A stretch of DNA of 64,000 nt from DATFTE01 sp963840665. Its GTDB lineage: Bacteria; Acidobacteriota; Terriglobia; Terriglobales; Acidobacteriaceae. The position numbers and the translations under genes were made by a program. This document shows, one piece after another, positions 54,903 through 63,212 of the stretch. The DNA lies in NCBI GenBank assembly GCA_963840665.1, contig CAWIZO010000005.1:124001-188000 (forward strand), written 5' to 3'. Numbering within the stretch: position 1 is the stretch's first letter; the number at the start of each line of letters is the position of its first letter. A model generated the notes under the pieces. The model saw only the letters and a program-made list of their open reading frames with translations. It had not been told where the DNA came from and did not search any database.

Positions 54903-55494
54903 AGCGGAATCTGTCTTTCTCAACATTCCGTATGACAGTCGCTTCGAGAACCTGTTTCTCGCCTACATCGCAGCGATCAGCGCTTTCGGCTTCACTCCCC
55001 GAGCGACTTTAGAAATTCCATTCAGCCGTAGACGTCTGGATCGCATTGTGGAGCTCATCTCCGCGTCCGAGTACTCGGTGCATGACCTTTCACGAGTGCA
55101 GTTAGACATCCACGCTCCGCGAACCCCTCGATTCAACATGCCCTTTGAGCTGGGATTAGCGGTAGCACTGGAAAGAGCGGCCGTCCCCGATCACAACTGG
55201 GTAGTTTGCGAGTCGCAACGGCACCGGCTGCATAAGTCTCTCAGTGACCTCGACGGCACCGATGTCTATGTGCACGACGGCACCATTCGCGGCGTGTTCC
55301 GCGAACTCTGCAGCGTCTTTGTCCGGAGCCATCGCCAACCGAATGTGGTGCAGATGATGCAAATCTACCGGGTGCTCAGGACTGAGTTTCGCGGCATTCT
55401 GCAAAAAGCGGGAGCACGAGACGCGTTTAACGCTCGCGTGTTCAAAGATCTGAGTATCCTGGCCAGCGCGGCGGCCGACGAGTTGGTGCTCTAA
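54859..55494 (+). CDS. Rossmannoid/TIR-like protein, possible defence effector
   Basis: 211 residues. After a basic N-terminus, ESVFLNIPYDSRFENLFLAY, then VHDLSRVQLD and PRFNMPFELGLAVALE form the alternating beta/alpha pattern of a TIR- or nucleoside-deoxyribosyltransferase-like fold, with a glutamate in the conserved NMPFELG segment. I know similar bacterial proteins, often next to small HTH genes in accessory regions, but not their reaction; NAD or nucleotide hydrolysis is a guess. The start is uncertain: ATG 54859 or 54847, both overlapping the upstream gene. Confidence 0.6.
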   Translation: MAAKRARSAVRRAPRAESVFLNIPYDSRFENLFLAYIAAISAFGFTPRATLEIPFSRRRLDRIVELISASEYSVHDLSRVQLDIHAPRTPRFNMPFELGLAVALERAAVPDHNWVVCESQRHRLHKSLSDLDGTDVYVHDGTIRGVFRELCSVFVRSHRQPNVVQMMQIYRVLRTEFRGILQKAGARDAFNARVFKDLSILASAAADELVL

Positions 55495-55596
55495 AGGGAC
55501 AGCTACCCCGGCTGCCAGGCGCACGCGCGGCGCGATGGATGGCACGAAAGTGGTCTAGGCAGAGTTAGCGTGACTTAGTACAACTTGTCCGACTGT

Positions 55597-55632
55597 GAGG
55601 GGGTCACGGGATGCCGTGGCTCCCTTTTTTTC
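55597..55632 (+). terminator. probable rho-independent terminator before the basic ORF
   Basis: GGGGGTCACGG-GATG-CCGTGGCTCCC followed by TTTTTTT, with a small bulge. Confidence 0.65.
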
Positions 55633-55659
55633 TACATCACCAGAAAGCGGAGGTTTCTA

Positions 55660-55812
55660 ATGACCACTGTTAAGGCGCGCAAGAAGAAGGTAAAGCATAT
55701 GATCAATCTCAAGGCGAAGCTTCACATTGGACGTAAGAATGTGGAGGTTATAGTTACGTTGCCGGGCCGGATACTTCGGCGAAGGCTTGAGCACAACATC
55801 AAGGTGCGGTAG
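55660..55812 (+). CDS. 50-residue highly basic protein upstream of herA-like gene
   Basis: 50 residues, MTTVKARKKKVKHMINLKAK then ending LEHNIKVR. It has a lysine-rich N-terminus and a C-terminal half rich in Arg/Leu; no known motif. The CGGAGG at 55648-55653, 6 bases before the ATG, is strong. It ends 16 bases before the HerA-like start, so co-transcription is likely. It could be a nucleic-acid binder or simply an accessory leader peptide. Confidence 0.55.
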   Translation: MTTVKARKKKVKHMINLKAKLHIGRKNVEVIVTLPGRILRRRLEHNIKVR

Positions 55813-55828
55813 AGGAGTGAGACCAACG

Positions 55829-57972
55829 ATGAACTCAACTATTTCCACAGTCGCTCGTCAACTCGGACAGCAGGAGCTCGCTGAGGAACTTCGGGAGGCC
55901 TCAACGTTACTCACGCAGATTGTCGATCCAGAGGCTTACGTAGGCGAAGTTTTTTCGCTGGGTTATGAAGAGGCGCTGGTTCAGATTCATGACTTTTACC
56001 GCCGGAAGGTTGGAGGCATTCCAGCCCTGTCGTTTCTGGTGGCGACGCGTATTGGTGCCGGCCAGGCGGTTGATGTCCGCGAAGAGGATGCTTCGGTAAT
56101 CTTCCTTCGGGTGATCGATCATGCGGATCTTCCAAACGCACAGGAAGCGCTGCGGGTGCGTGTCGAAAATGCACAACGGGTCAGCGGCGAACTAGACAAG
56201 ACGTGGGATCACCGCGATGTGATGGACCCGACCACGAACAATTTGCTGGGTTATGCGGGTGTGCGGTGCAGAGTGTTAGGAACATTCTACGTTGCCGAAG
56301 CTAAAAACGAAACAAGACAACAAACTACGCCCTCTTCTTTGGGTCTGACTTCAGCAACTACTACCCAAACCGTGGTTAAAGGTGTTCAAGCCTCGGGCAG
56401 ATCTCCTGGGAGCAATTGTTAACTATCGAGACCCTCGACTCGGTCAGCGCCGCGAGCAATGTAATGGTGAACGTCGGCGAAGTTCGATATGCATCTACCA
56501 ACCGCCCCTTCCAGCGTATCTCCGGCGTCGACGTCGCCATCACTACCTACTGATCTTCCTGGGACAAAAGACGGCCCTTTTCGGAATGACGCGATCAGGC
56601 AAATCCAACACCACGAAAATCATTCTGAAATCGATATTCGAACTGCGTTGGCACTCAAGTCCGCAACGTGTGGGCCAGATCGTTTTTGACCCAAACGGAG
56701 AATACGCGAACGAGAACACACAGGACCAGGACTGCACACCGAAATCCAAATGCCATAAAGAACGTATGGGACTGTGCTCCGGTCGGCCAAGGACAAAATT
56801 TCAAGCAAGATATCGTCACTTACGGCATCACCTAGCCCATCCCAACGACCCTGATCGTCGACTTGATGCTTTTGAACTTTCATCGTCGACGATAATCTAC
56901 AGATAGGCAAACAGATCATCGATCGCTGCATTGTCAGGAGAATTCTGGCAAATATGTCATCGAACTTTCGCGATGTGGTTTTGGAAGCACCAGATCCAGG
57001 CGACGATCCGCAATTACACGCCACGCTCGCCGTGTGCTCTGCTATCGCGCTCTTCTTTTTAAGGCAGGCCTCCAACCTCCGGCCAACCTGGTACCCCTAA
57101 ACAAAAGGCCTGTTTGGCAAGGAGATCTTGGATGCGATGCGAAACAGGTCAGGGGAACAATGCTGCGCGCTTCCTATAACTGCGCAACAATCCTTGACAA
57201 AGCCGAGCTCCAAATGGGGAGAAATCTTCTCTCGCGTGCGGAACTGTTCGCGATTTCATCAACGACAAGGATTCTGGATTTGCGGCCTTCGATGTAATAT
57301 GTCCAGACGCACACTCTGGGTCATGGGCGGACGACGATCTGAAGAAAATTCTTGAAATGTTTACTATGCGAACGGCTCACGTTTGATTGGCCGCGTGAAG
57401 GAGCAGCACACGCAAGACAACCAACGCTGACTACGCCGACGAGATTTACGAACACTTAGTCGGCGGGGAGGCTGGTGATTGTCGACCAGTCGAGCGGCGA
57501 TCCGGACCTCAATAAATCTTCCGCCGATCGCGTAATGCGACGATTTTTGAGAAAAATCGGGCCCGCTTCAGGAACGCCCAACTGCCACCCAACATTCTCG
57601 TTTATGTCGAAGAGGCCCACAACCTCCTGCCAGCCGCCGCCGACATGGACCTTAAGGACATTTGGGTGCGGACTGCAAAGGAAGGTGGCGAAGTACTGGA
57701 TCGGACTCGTCTACGCCACTCAGGAGGTCAGCTCGATCCAGAAGAACATTCTAAGAAATACCGCCAATTGGTTCATCGGGCATCTAAACAACACAGATGA
57801 AACGAAGGAGCTCAATAAATTCTACGACTTTGGAGACTTTGAACGTAGCGTTTTACGAGCTCAGGATCGAGGCTTTATCCGCGCAAAAACACTGTCCAAC
57901 CCTTACGTTGTTCCAGTCCAGGTTGAGCTATTCAGCATGAGCGTAAGGAGAAGGGCCAGTAATGCCTTATGA
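55829..57972 (+). pseudogene. HerA-like (DUF87/HAS-barrel) ATPase, many frameshifts
   Basis: The first ~160 codons are intact (MNSTISTVARQLG onwards, an N-terminal beta-barrel domain). Beyond 56310, recognisable pieces lie in alternating frames: SNYYPNRG and LKVFKPRADLLGAIVNYRD, Walker A GMTRSGKSNTT (56582-56617), VGQIVFDPNGEYANENTQ, LVIVDQSSGDPDLNKSSADR, VEEAHNLLPA (about 57605), and AKYWIGLVYATQEVSSI to ANWFIGHLNN (57690-57790). The order is that of HerA hexameric DNA translocases of about 650-700 residues. At least eight single-base shifts would be needed. GC is clearly lower than in the flanks. Confidence 0.8.
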
Positions 57973-59303
57973 GGGCGAATTCGCGGGCTACCGGCCTCTT
58001 CAGCGGATCGTCGAGACGGAGCGCGTTCAAAGCCTTCTTCGCAAGTCGCGCGTCTTTCAGCCTAAGGAGGACGGGAAAACCGCTGTACCTGCAACGGCGG
58101 CTCCGCCACTAACCATGGGCTTCCGAGTTACGTCGTGGCAATCGATGGAAGTAACGCGGAGGTCGACGTTCGTAACGGATATCCTGGTGCAAAGGTTGGG
58201 TATTGTACGGTCGCTAGTGTCCTCCTCAATCTTGCGGAGATGTCCCGCCTAGATGAGCAGCGCCCAGTCGATCCGCTCGAATTTCGGAAAACAGAAGAAG
58301 CATCAACCGTCGATGCTGCGCTACCCGGGAGCAATGTCGTCACCCGAAATCACACCTCTGCGCATGATTCGTTCAGGGAAAGCCTCTACGAAGTCCTCCA
58401 GGACGTTGTCGTGGACCAAGAGGATGGCACGCGATTTTTCGACACCTACGAAGCGCTATTGGCATTTAAACCACAAGGGCGGCAGGAGTGTCCCTACTTT
58501 CGGGAAGGCTGCAGCGAGCGGGTTGAAATTCCCGCGGGTGTTAGCAGTTGCCCTTGCCCCAAGAAACACCCGATCTTTTCGACAGACGCACTTCGAATTC
58601 ACGAGGACTTCCGTGATATTGGTACCAACGGCGAGTCGTTTGGCGAGGTCCGCCAAATTTGGGAACACGTGCTTTTGCTGCATGTCCTCCGGCTTTTCGA
58701 GAAGAAACAACTATTGGCCGGATGGACAGAATGGCGTTTGTCATGGATGGCCCTTTGGCTGTCTTCGGGCACCCGGGTGGCTTAGCGCGGCCATCGGCCG
58801 TGAGTTGAAACGCCTGAACGCATCGTCAGAAGCCGCGATCGAGCCACGATCTATTAATCTTGGGGGTCGAAAAGACCGGTACGTTCGTCATGCACTTTGA
58901 CGACATCGACAAGGCGGAGGATGGCAGTGTCGAACTTTTCAGGCCTCGTACTTCTTGTTGCCGACCGATAAATACATCAAAGACCGAATAATTTCTCGAC
59001 CAGCACAAAACGCTACGGGATGGACACGTACTTCGGGCGGAAGTGTTTCTACAAAACGGCGTCCGGCGCGCGAATCGTAGCCACATCCCCTTCTTAGACG
59101 ATAAGCAGGACGCCTTAGACACCGATGACATCACTCTACCGAGAGTTCGGATCAGTCTGCGCCTTGTTGATGCGTTGGCCTCATCACGCTTCCCAAACTC
59201 CGTCTCACCTTTGATTGCTGCCCATGCCCAAGCTGCTATCCCTCTGCGACTCGGCACCAAGGTATTGCAACAGCTAGCAAAAGCCTCTAATGAGGCAAGA
59301 TTA
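57962..59303 (+). pseudogene. NurA-like nuclease, frameshifted
   Basis: Starts MPYEGEFAGYRPLQRIV, its ATG overlapping the end of the HerA-like frame by 11 bases. After one shift near 58131 comes VAIDGSNAEVDVRNGYPGAK, the first NurA metal motif (Asp at 58144-58146), then about 200 clean codons including a CPYFREGC...CPCPKKH cysteine region. FVMDGPLAVFGHP (Asp at 58746) is the second NurA acidic motif. Later pieces (WLSAAIGRELKRLN; GTFVMHFDDIDKA; LPTDKYIKDRII; YGMDTYFGRKCFYK) alternate between frames up to AHAQAAIPLRLGTKVLQQLA. NurA is the 5'-3' nuclease partner of HerA. The end coordinate is approximate. Confidence 0.75.
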
Positions 59304-60414
59304 ATGCCAAAGGCACCGGGCAAGATATGGCACCGCGGCAGCTCGTTGGGCAGGGTCGGCCCGTATTACGCAATGTTTCCAGCTGCATTTGCTGAGACGG
59401 TAATAAGGAGACATACTGCGCCCTGGAGAGTCGTGCTCGACCCCTTCGCTGGCCGAGGCACGCCGGTTTTAGCGCTGCCGTTCACGGTCGGCGCGGCATC
59501 GGCATCGAGATAAACCCTGTCGGGTGGGTATACTCCCAAGCAAAACTGCGACCGGCAAGCGAAGATCACGTCGCCGCGCGGTTCGCGACAATCTCGAACA
59601 TGGCGCATAGATTCCGCCGACGCGCCGAAGATGCTCCGAGGTTTTTTCACTGCTGCTATAGCCGCCGGGTGTTGCAATTCTTGCTCGCGGCGCGAGCGTG
59701 CTTGGACTGGAGGCACAAGAAAGTTGATTGGACGGCGATGTCATTTCTTTTGGTAAATCTACACGGCAAGAGAGACGGCGCGCTTTCTAACCAAATGCGG
59801 CAAACGAAATCTATGTCCCCCGACTATGCCATCCGTTGGTGGCAACAGCAGCACCTGAATCCTCCTGACATAAACCCGGAGGAATTTTTGCTAACAAGGC
59901 TGAAATGGCGTTACGCCAAAGGAATTCCGGACACGGCTCAAAGTAAGGTTTACCTCGGGGATAGCACAAAAGTTCTGCTACATATCCAGATATTTGGAGC
60001 GAGATTACGAAAAGGCTCAACTACTGATTACGTCACCGCCTTACTACGGAGTGACGGATTACCATTATGATCAGTGGCTTCGCTTATCGATGCTTAGGGG
60101 GGCCGCCGGTAGCTAGGCGCGCAAAAGGTCTCCACAGAGGCAAGTTCGAGAACAAACTACAATACCGTCAGCTGCTCGCGGATGTGTTCAGCAACGCAAG
60201 GCCCTTGCTCAGGGATGACGCCACCGTGTACGTCCGCACGGATCGCCGAGAATTGACCCTGGCGACGACAATCGAAGTGCTCCGCCAAACATTCCCGAAT
60301 CCCCACCGCTTGGCCGCAGAGTGAGTCCGCGCCTCCCCGACTCAGACGAACCTATTTGGACATACAGATCCGAGGATGGGTGAGATCGACTTAATTCTCA
60401 CCCCGCGTCCGTAG
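59304..60414 (+). pseudogene. DNA methyltransferase (SPPY-type), frameshifted
   Basis: Starts MPKAPGKIWHRGSSLGRVGP. Motif I is VVLDPFAGRGTPVLA (59430-59475) and motif IV is TSPPYYGVTDYHYDQW (60030-60077), the order of alpha/gamma amino-methyltransferases that modify adenine-N6 or cytosine-N4. Breaks near 59490, 59960-60020, 60090 and 60320 put the parts in different frames. The tail PTQTNLFGHTDPRMGEIDLI ends at 60414. It lies directly downstream of the NurA-like gene and is in frame with its end, so co-translation was likely. Confidence 0.75.
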
Positions 60415-60440
60415 TCCCAAGGTGCGAAATCCGCGACGCG

Positions 60441-60700
60441 ATGCCGTGCATGGGTGCCCATTCCCTCCCTACAGGAAGTTTGCCATGCGATACGACGACG
60501 AATTTTCGACGACCTCTCTTGCTTTCATCCCCAGCAGTAAACGGCGCAAGGGATATCCTTCGAGACGCGGGTCAAGCGTGGGGCGAGGTGTGTCCACGGA
60601 GACAAGGGGCTGCTCGAGAAACTTGGGCGGAAGGATCCGTGTCCGTGCGGCTCAGGACGGAGATTTCAAGAATTGCTGCATGCGCTCAGGATGCTTTTGA
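60441..60700 (+). pseudogene. SEC-C motif protein remnant
   Basis: Short C-terminal part only: GLLEKLGRKDPCPCGSGRRF in one frame and, after one extra base, KNCCM (60634-60679): a full SEC-C zinc motif (CPCGSG...KNCC). Upstream, ARDILRDAGQAWGEV may be the same protein in another frame. SEC-C tails occur on many DNA- and RNA-handling proteins. It appears to be the last gene of the HerA-NurA cassette. Confidence 0.65.
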
Positions 60701-60745
60701 CGGGAGCGGGCGCGGGCATTATGTCCGCGAGTGAAATCAACCCTA

Positions 60746-60831
60746 ACGTCGCAAAAAGCGCGACGTCAGGATGGGGCACCCCCCGGCACAAGGCCCCACT
60801 TCTCGCAAAAGGCGCGAGAAATGGGGCACCC
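60746..60831. repeat. tandem pair of GTCGCAAAAAGCGCGAC / ATGGGGCACC elements
   Basis: Two copies (60746-60781 and 60801-60831): a small hairpin CTCGC-AAAAG-GCGCGAG type followed by ATGGGGCACCC. A typical intergenic repeat of this genome type. Confidence 0.65.
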
Positions 60832-60881
60832 TCTCTATGATTTCCTCCGCGGCTGAAGCCGGTCGGCTTTCTTGTCTTCTC

Positions 60882-60908
60882 GGCACGGCTGAAGCCGTGC
60901 CCTGATAC
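60882..60908. repeat. GGCACGGCTGAAGCCGTGCC palindrome
   Basis: CTGAAG-core palindrome ending CTGATAC; same family as 15266 and 17406-17538. Confidence 0.65.
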
Positions 60909-61103
60909 GAGTCGCTTGACCGGCGCTGAAGCGCTGCGTCACCCAAATCTCCACTTTTGTTCCGAAATGGGAATTTTGATTGCGAATTCTCGATTTGGGA
61001 ATTGGGTTGTCAAGGGGGTCTGGAGGATCAATTCTTCCTAAGTGGTTGCGAAAGAATGAAATATATTTTTGCAAATTTGTCCGATTATTGTATTGCTGAT
61101 TGA

Positions 61104-61109
61104 TATAAT
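61104..61109 (+). promoter_or_regulatory. TATAAT -10 box in an AT-rich segment
   Basis: TGATATAATAG in the AT-rich stretch 60990-61120. A TTGTCC at 61077-61082 is 21 bases away, too far for a good -35. It would drive a ~115-nt RNA ending at the terminator at 61206-61229. Confidence 0.45.
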
Positions 61110-61128
61110 AGAGGTATAAGAGTTAAAA

Positions 61129-61156
61129 AGTACTGAGTACCGGGTACCGAGTTAAG
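61129..61156. repeat. heptamer array (AGTACCG-type), 3-4 units
   Basis: AGTACTG, AGTACCG, GGTACCG, AGTTAAG; flanked by complementary AAAAAGT and ACTTTTT that close a stem around it. Confidence 0.75.
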
Positions 61157-61205
61157 ACCGGGAACTTTTTAGTTAGTCATTTTTAACGGCATTATTACTT
61201 TCATT

Positions 61206-61229
61206 GGACGGCCTTGGGCCGTCCTTTTT
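61206..61229 (+). terminator. strong terminator 16 bases before a start codon
   Basis: GGACGGCC-TTG-GGCCGTCC then TTTTT. It lies between the TATAAT at 61104 and the nuclease ATG at 61245, and only the SD (GGAG, 61234-61237) follows. Confidence 0.8.
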
Positions 61230-61244
61230 ATTTGGAGCGAACTT

Positions 61245-61649
61245 ATGGAATGTGCGATTGCGGAGTGCAAGCCTCGGGGTGAGTGGGTGGAGTTGGTGTT
61301 TATGGCGCGGGCGGCGGAGCATGGGTTGAGTGTGTCGCGTCCGTATGGAGATTCGGGGCAGTATGACGTGGTGGTCGAGTATGGGGGAAGGTTTCGGCGG
61401 GTGCAGGTGAAGTCGACGCAGTACCGGAGGAGGACGGGGGAGTACAGCTTGAATGTGATGGGGCCGGGGAGGCGTCCTTATAAGAAGGGGACGGTGGATT
61501 TTTTTGCGGTGTATCTGATCCCGGATGATGCGTGGTACATCATTCCGGCGCAGGTGATGGGAGAGCGGTGCACGCTGCATTTGAACTTGAAAGGAGGGCG
61601 GGGGTTTTATGAGAGGTATCGGGAGGGGTGGGATTTGTTGAAGAGCTAG
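61245..61649 (+). CDS. PD-(D/E)XK endonuclease of the group I intron-associated type
   Basis: 134 residues. A core of GEWVELVFMARAAEHG (helix with conserved E), YGDSGQYDVVVEYGG (the metal Asp) and RVQVKSTQYR (Q-x-K) matches the PDDEXK family named after the intron-encoded endonucleases. No intron is recognised here, so it stands alone, as often happens in Acidobacteria. G-rich codon use differs from the upstream genes. GGAG lies 7 bases before the ATG, behind a terminator that could attenuate it. Confidence 0.8.
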   Translation: MECAIAECKPRGEWVELVFMARAAEHGLSVSRPYGDSGQYDVVVEYGGRFRRVQVKSTQYRRRTGEYSLNVMGPGRRPYKKGTVDFFAVYLIPDDAWYIIPAQVMGERCTLHLNLKGGRGFYERYREGWDLLKS

Positions 61650-61771
61650 GGCGGCGGGCTTCAGGGGGACGATCCCTTTCGTGCGTTTTTCTGGTGGTCC
61701 AGCGCGCGGGATAGATCACACATCTATCTTCGTGGTCAGACGCGGGCAGGAGTGCCCGCGCCACACAATCC

Positions 61772-62431
61772 CTACGGTCCTTGCTTGACTTCGATTTTTT
61801 CTTTGGGGGCGAGGTGGACTCTATATATGACGTTGTCGGCGGGGACTTCTCCGATGACGTCGACGTTGATTTCGTAGGGGCCGAAGGGAAGATTTTCTCC
61901 GAAGGGAATTTCGTATTCGCTGGTGTCGCGCTTGAGCGGGAAGTGCTGGTAGCCGAGGGCGGTGGCGCGTCCATATTCGTTGACAGCAACGATGACAGCG
62001 GTGAGATCGAAGTCCTGATCGGTGGCGTTGGTGACTTTGATGGCGCCTTCGACGCGCTGTCCATTGACGCGGGGCGGGCGGAGCCACTCGACGAGCAGAG
62101 GCGTGATGACGCGCAGGCTGAAGGGCTGCGAGCGCTGGCTCTGGGGCTTGGCGTTGTCTTCGACCTGGACTACGAAGGAGAAGTCTCCGGCGTTGGTGGG
62201 AGCGCCGCGGAGGATGCCGTCGGAGCCGAGTTTGAGGCCGGGCGGCAGGTCTCCGCTGACGAGGGTCCATTTGAGCGGGAGGATGCCGCCGTCGGCCTGC
62301 AGCGTGAATTGGTACGACTGGCGCAGGCGCGCATTGGGCAGCGACTGGGTGCGGATGGTGAGCGGCGTCGCTTGCTGGGCGGCGGCGGTGCACACCAGGA
62401 GTGCGACGATCAGAATGGACTTCACGGACAT
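61772..62431 (-). CDS. secreted protein with an Ig-like putative domain
   Basis: 219 residues, signal peptide about 1-19 (ending TAAAQQ). The first domain (LPNARLRQSYQFTLQADGG; LVSGDLPPGLKLGSDGIL; VQVEDNAKP) is a He_PIG/cadherin-like Ig fold. The second half (VTNATDQDFDLTAVIVAVNE; FGPYEINVDVIGEV) is also beta-rich. Function unknown. ATG at 62431 or GTG at 62425 could start it; the SD AGAGGGGA fits the GTG better. The longer frame upstream lacks family support. Confidence 0.75.
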   Translation of the reverse strand: MSVKSILIVALLVCTAAAQQATPLTIRTQSLPNARLRQSYQFTLQADGGILPLKWTLVSGDLPPGLKLGSDGILRGAPTNAGDFSFVVQVEDNAKPQSQRSQPFSLRVITPLLVEWLRPPRVNGQRVEGAIKVTNATDQDFDLTAVIVAVNEYGRATALGYQHFPLKRDTSEYEIPFGENLPFGPYEINVDVIGEVPADNVIYRVHLAPKEKIEVKQGP

Positions 62432-62549
62432 TCCCCTCTTAGATGCTCGCGGCGTTGCTTCCTTGCGCAAAGAATTATAGACGGGTGGCACTCGACGGTG
62501 GGTTGGCGTCCACGGTAAGCTAGGTGGTTTGTCGAAGGAGGGCGGGGGC

Positions 62550-63107
62550 ATGCGTGAGGCGGTGGCGCGACTGTGGCCGGAGATTCAGTGGATCGAGAAT
62601 GCGAAGCTGCGCGAGCAGGTGACGCAGACGTGGGTGAAGGCGCTGGAGAGAAGTCCGCTGAAGCCGGAGGATCTGAATCATATTCCGTTCACGCTGCTGA
62701 TTCCGAATTGTCCGATCACGTTCATGGAGCATAAGCGGTGCGTGGTGCATATCGCGCGGCAAAGCGCGGAGGCGATGCAGGAGTTCATGGGGCGTGCGCT
62801 GCCGGTGAAACTGGACACGGTGGTGGCGGGAGCGATCCTCGCGGATGTGGGGAAGTTGCTGGAGTATGAGATCGGTCCGGATGGGAAGAGCCGGCAGAGT
62901 GAGCGGGGAGAGGCGTTGCGGCATCCGTTCACCGGGGTGGCGCTGGCGCTGGAGTGCGGAGTGCCCGATGATGTGTGCCACATTATTGCGGCGCACGCGG
63001 CGGAGGGGGATCTGGTGAAGCGGACGACGGAGGCGTATATCGTCCATCATGCGGATTTCATGGCGTATCTGCCGTTTAAGAATGCGAAGAACGTGAAGGG
63101 GAAGTAG
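62550..63107 (+). CDS. HD-domain phosphohydrolase-like protein
   Basis: 185 residues. HD-superfamily metal ligands: HKRCVVHIA (His), LADVGKLLEYE (HD variant: VG replaces the usual HD pair, Asp kept), RHPFTGVALALE, HIIAAHAAEG and YIVHHADF. The fold is the five-helix HD core. The substrate, possibly a nucleotide or a cyclic nucleotide, cannot be told. AAGGAGG (62535-62541) supports ATG 62550. It diverges from the Ig-like protein. Confidence 0.8.
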   Translation: MREAVARLWPEIQWIENAKLREQVTQTWVKALERSPLKPEDLNHIPFTLLIPNCPITFMEHKRCVVHIARQSAEAMQEFMGRALPVKLDTVVAGAILADVGKLLEYEIGPDGKSRQSERGEALRHPFTGVALALECGVPDDVCHIIAAHAAEGDLVKRTTEAYIVHHADFMAYLPFKNAKNVKGK

Positions 63108-63135
63108 CGGCGCCTAGATCAGTGGCACTGCGCGC

Positions 63136-63175
63136 GAGATCCCTCAGCCGGCTACGCCGGCTTTCGGGATGACGT
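63136..63175. repeat. dispersed GATCCC...GGGATGACGTC repeat
   Basis: GAGATCCCTCAGCCGGCTACG...GGGATGACGTC, an inverted copy of the 2814-type element with an internal GCCGGC palindrome. Confidence 0.65.
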
Positions 63176-63212
63176 CTTCTTAATCGAGATTCATATTTGA
63201 TGAGGAGCAATT

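Noticed and set aside
56382..59513. Treating the many 60-200 codon ORFs in this stretch as separate small genes
   Set aside because: Their pieces are consecutive parts of HerA-like, NurA and methyltransferase families, so one broken operon explains them better.
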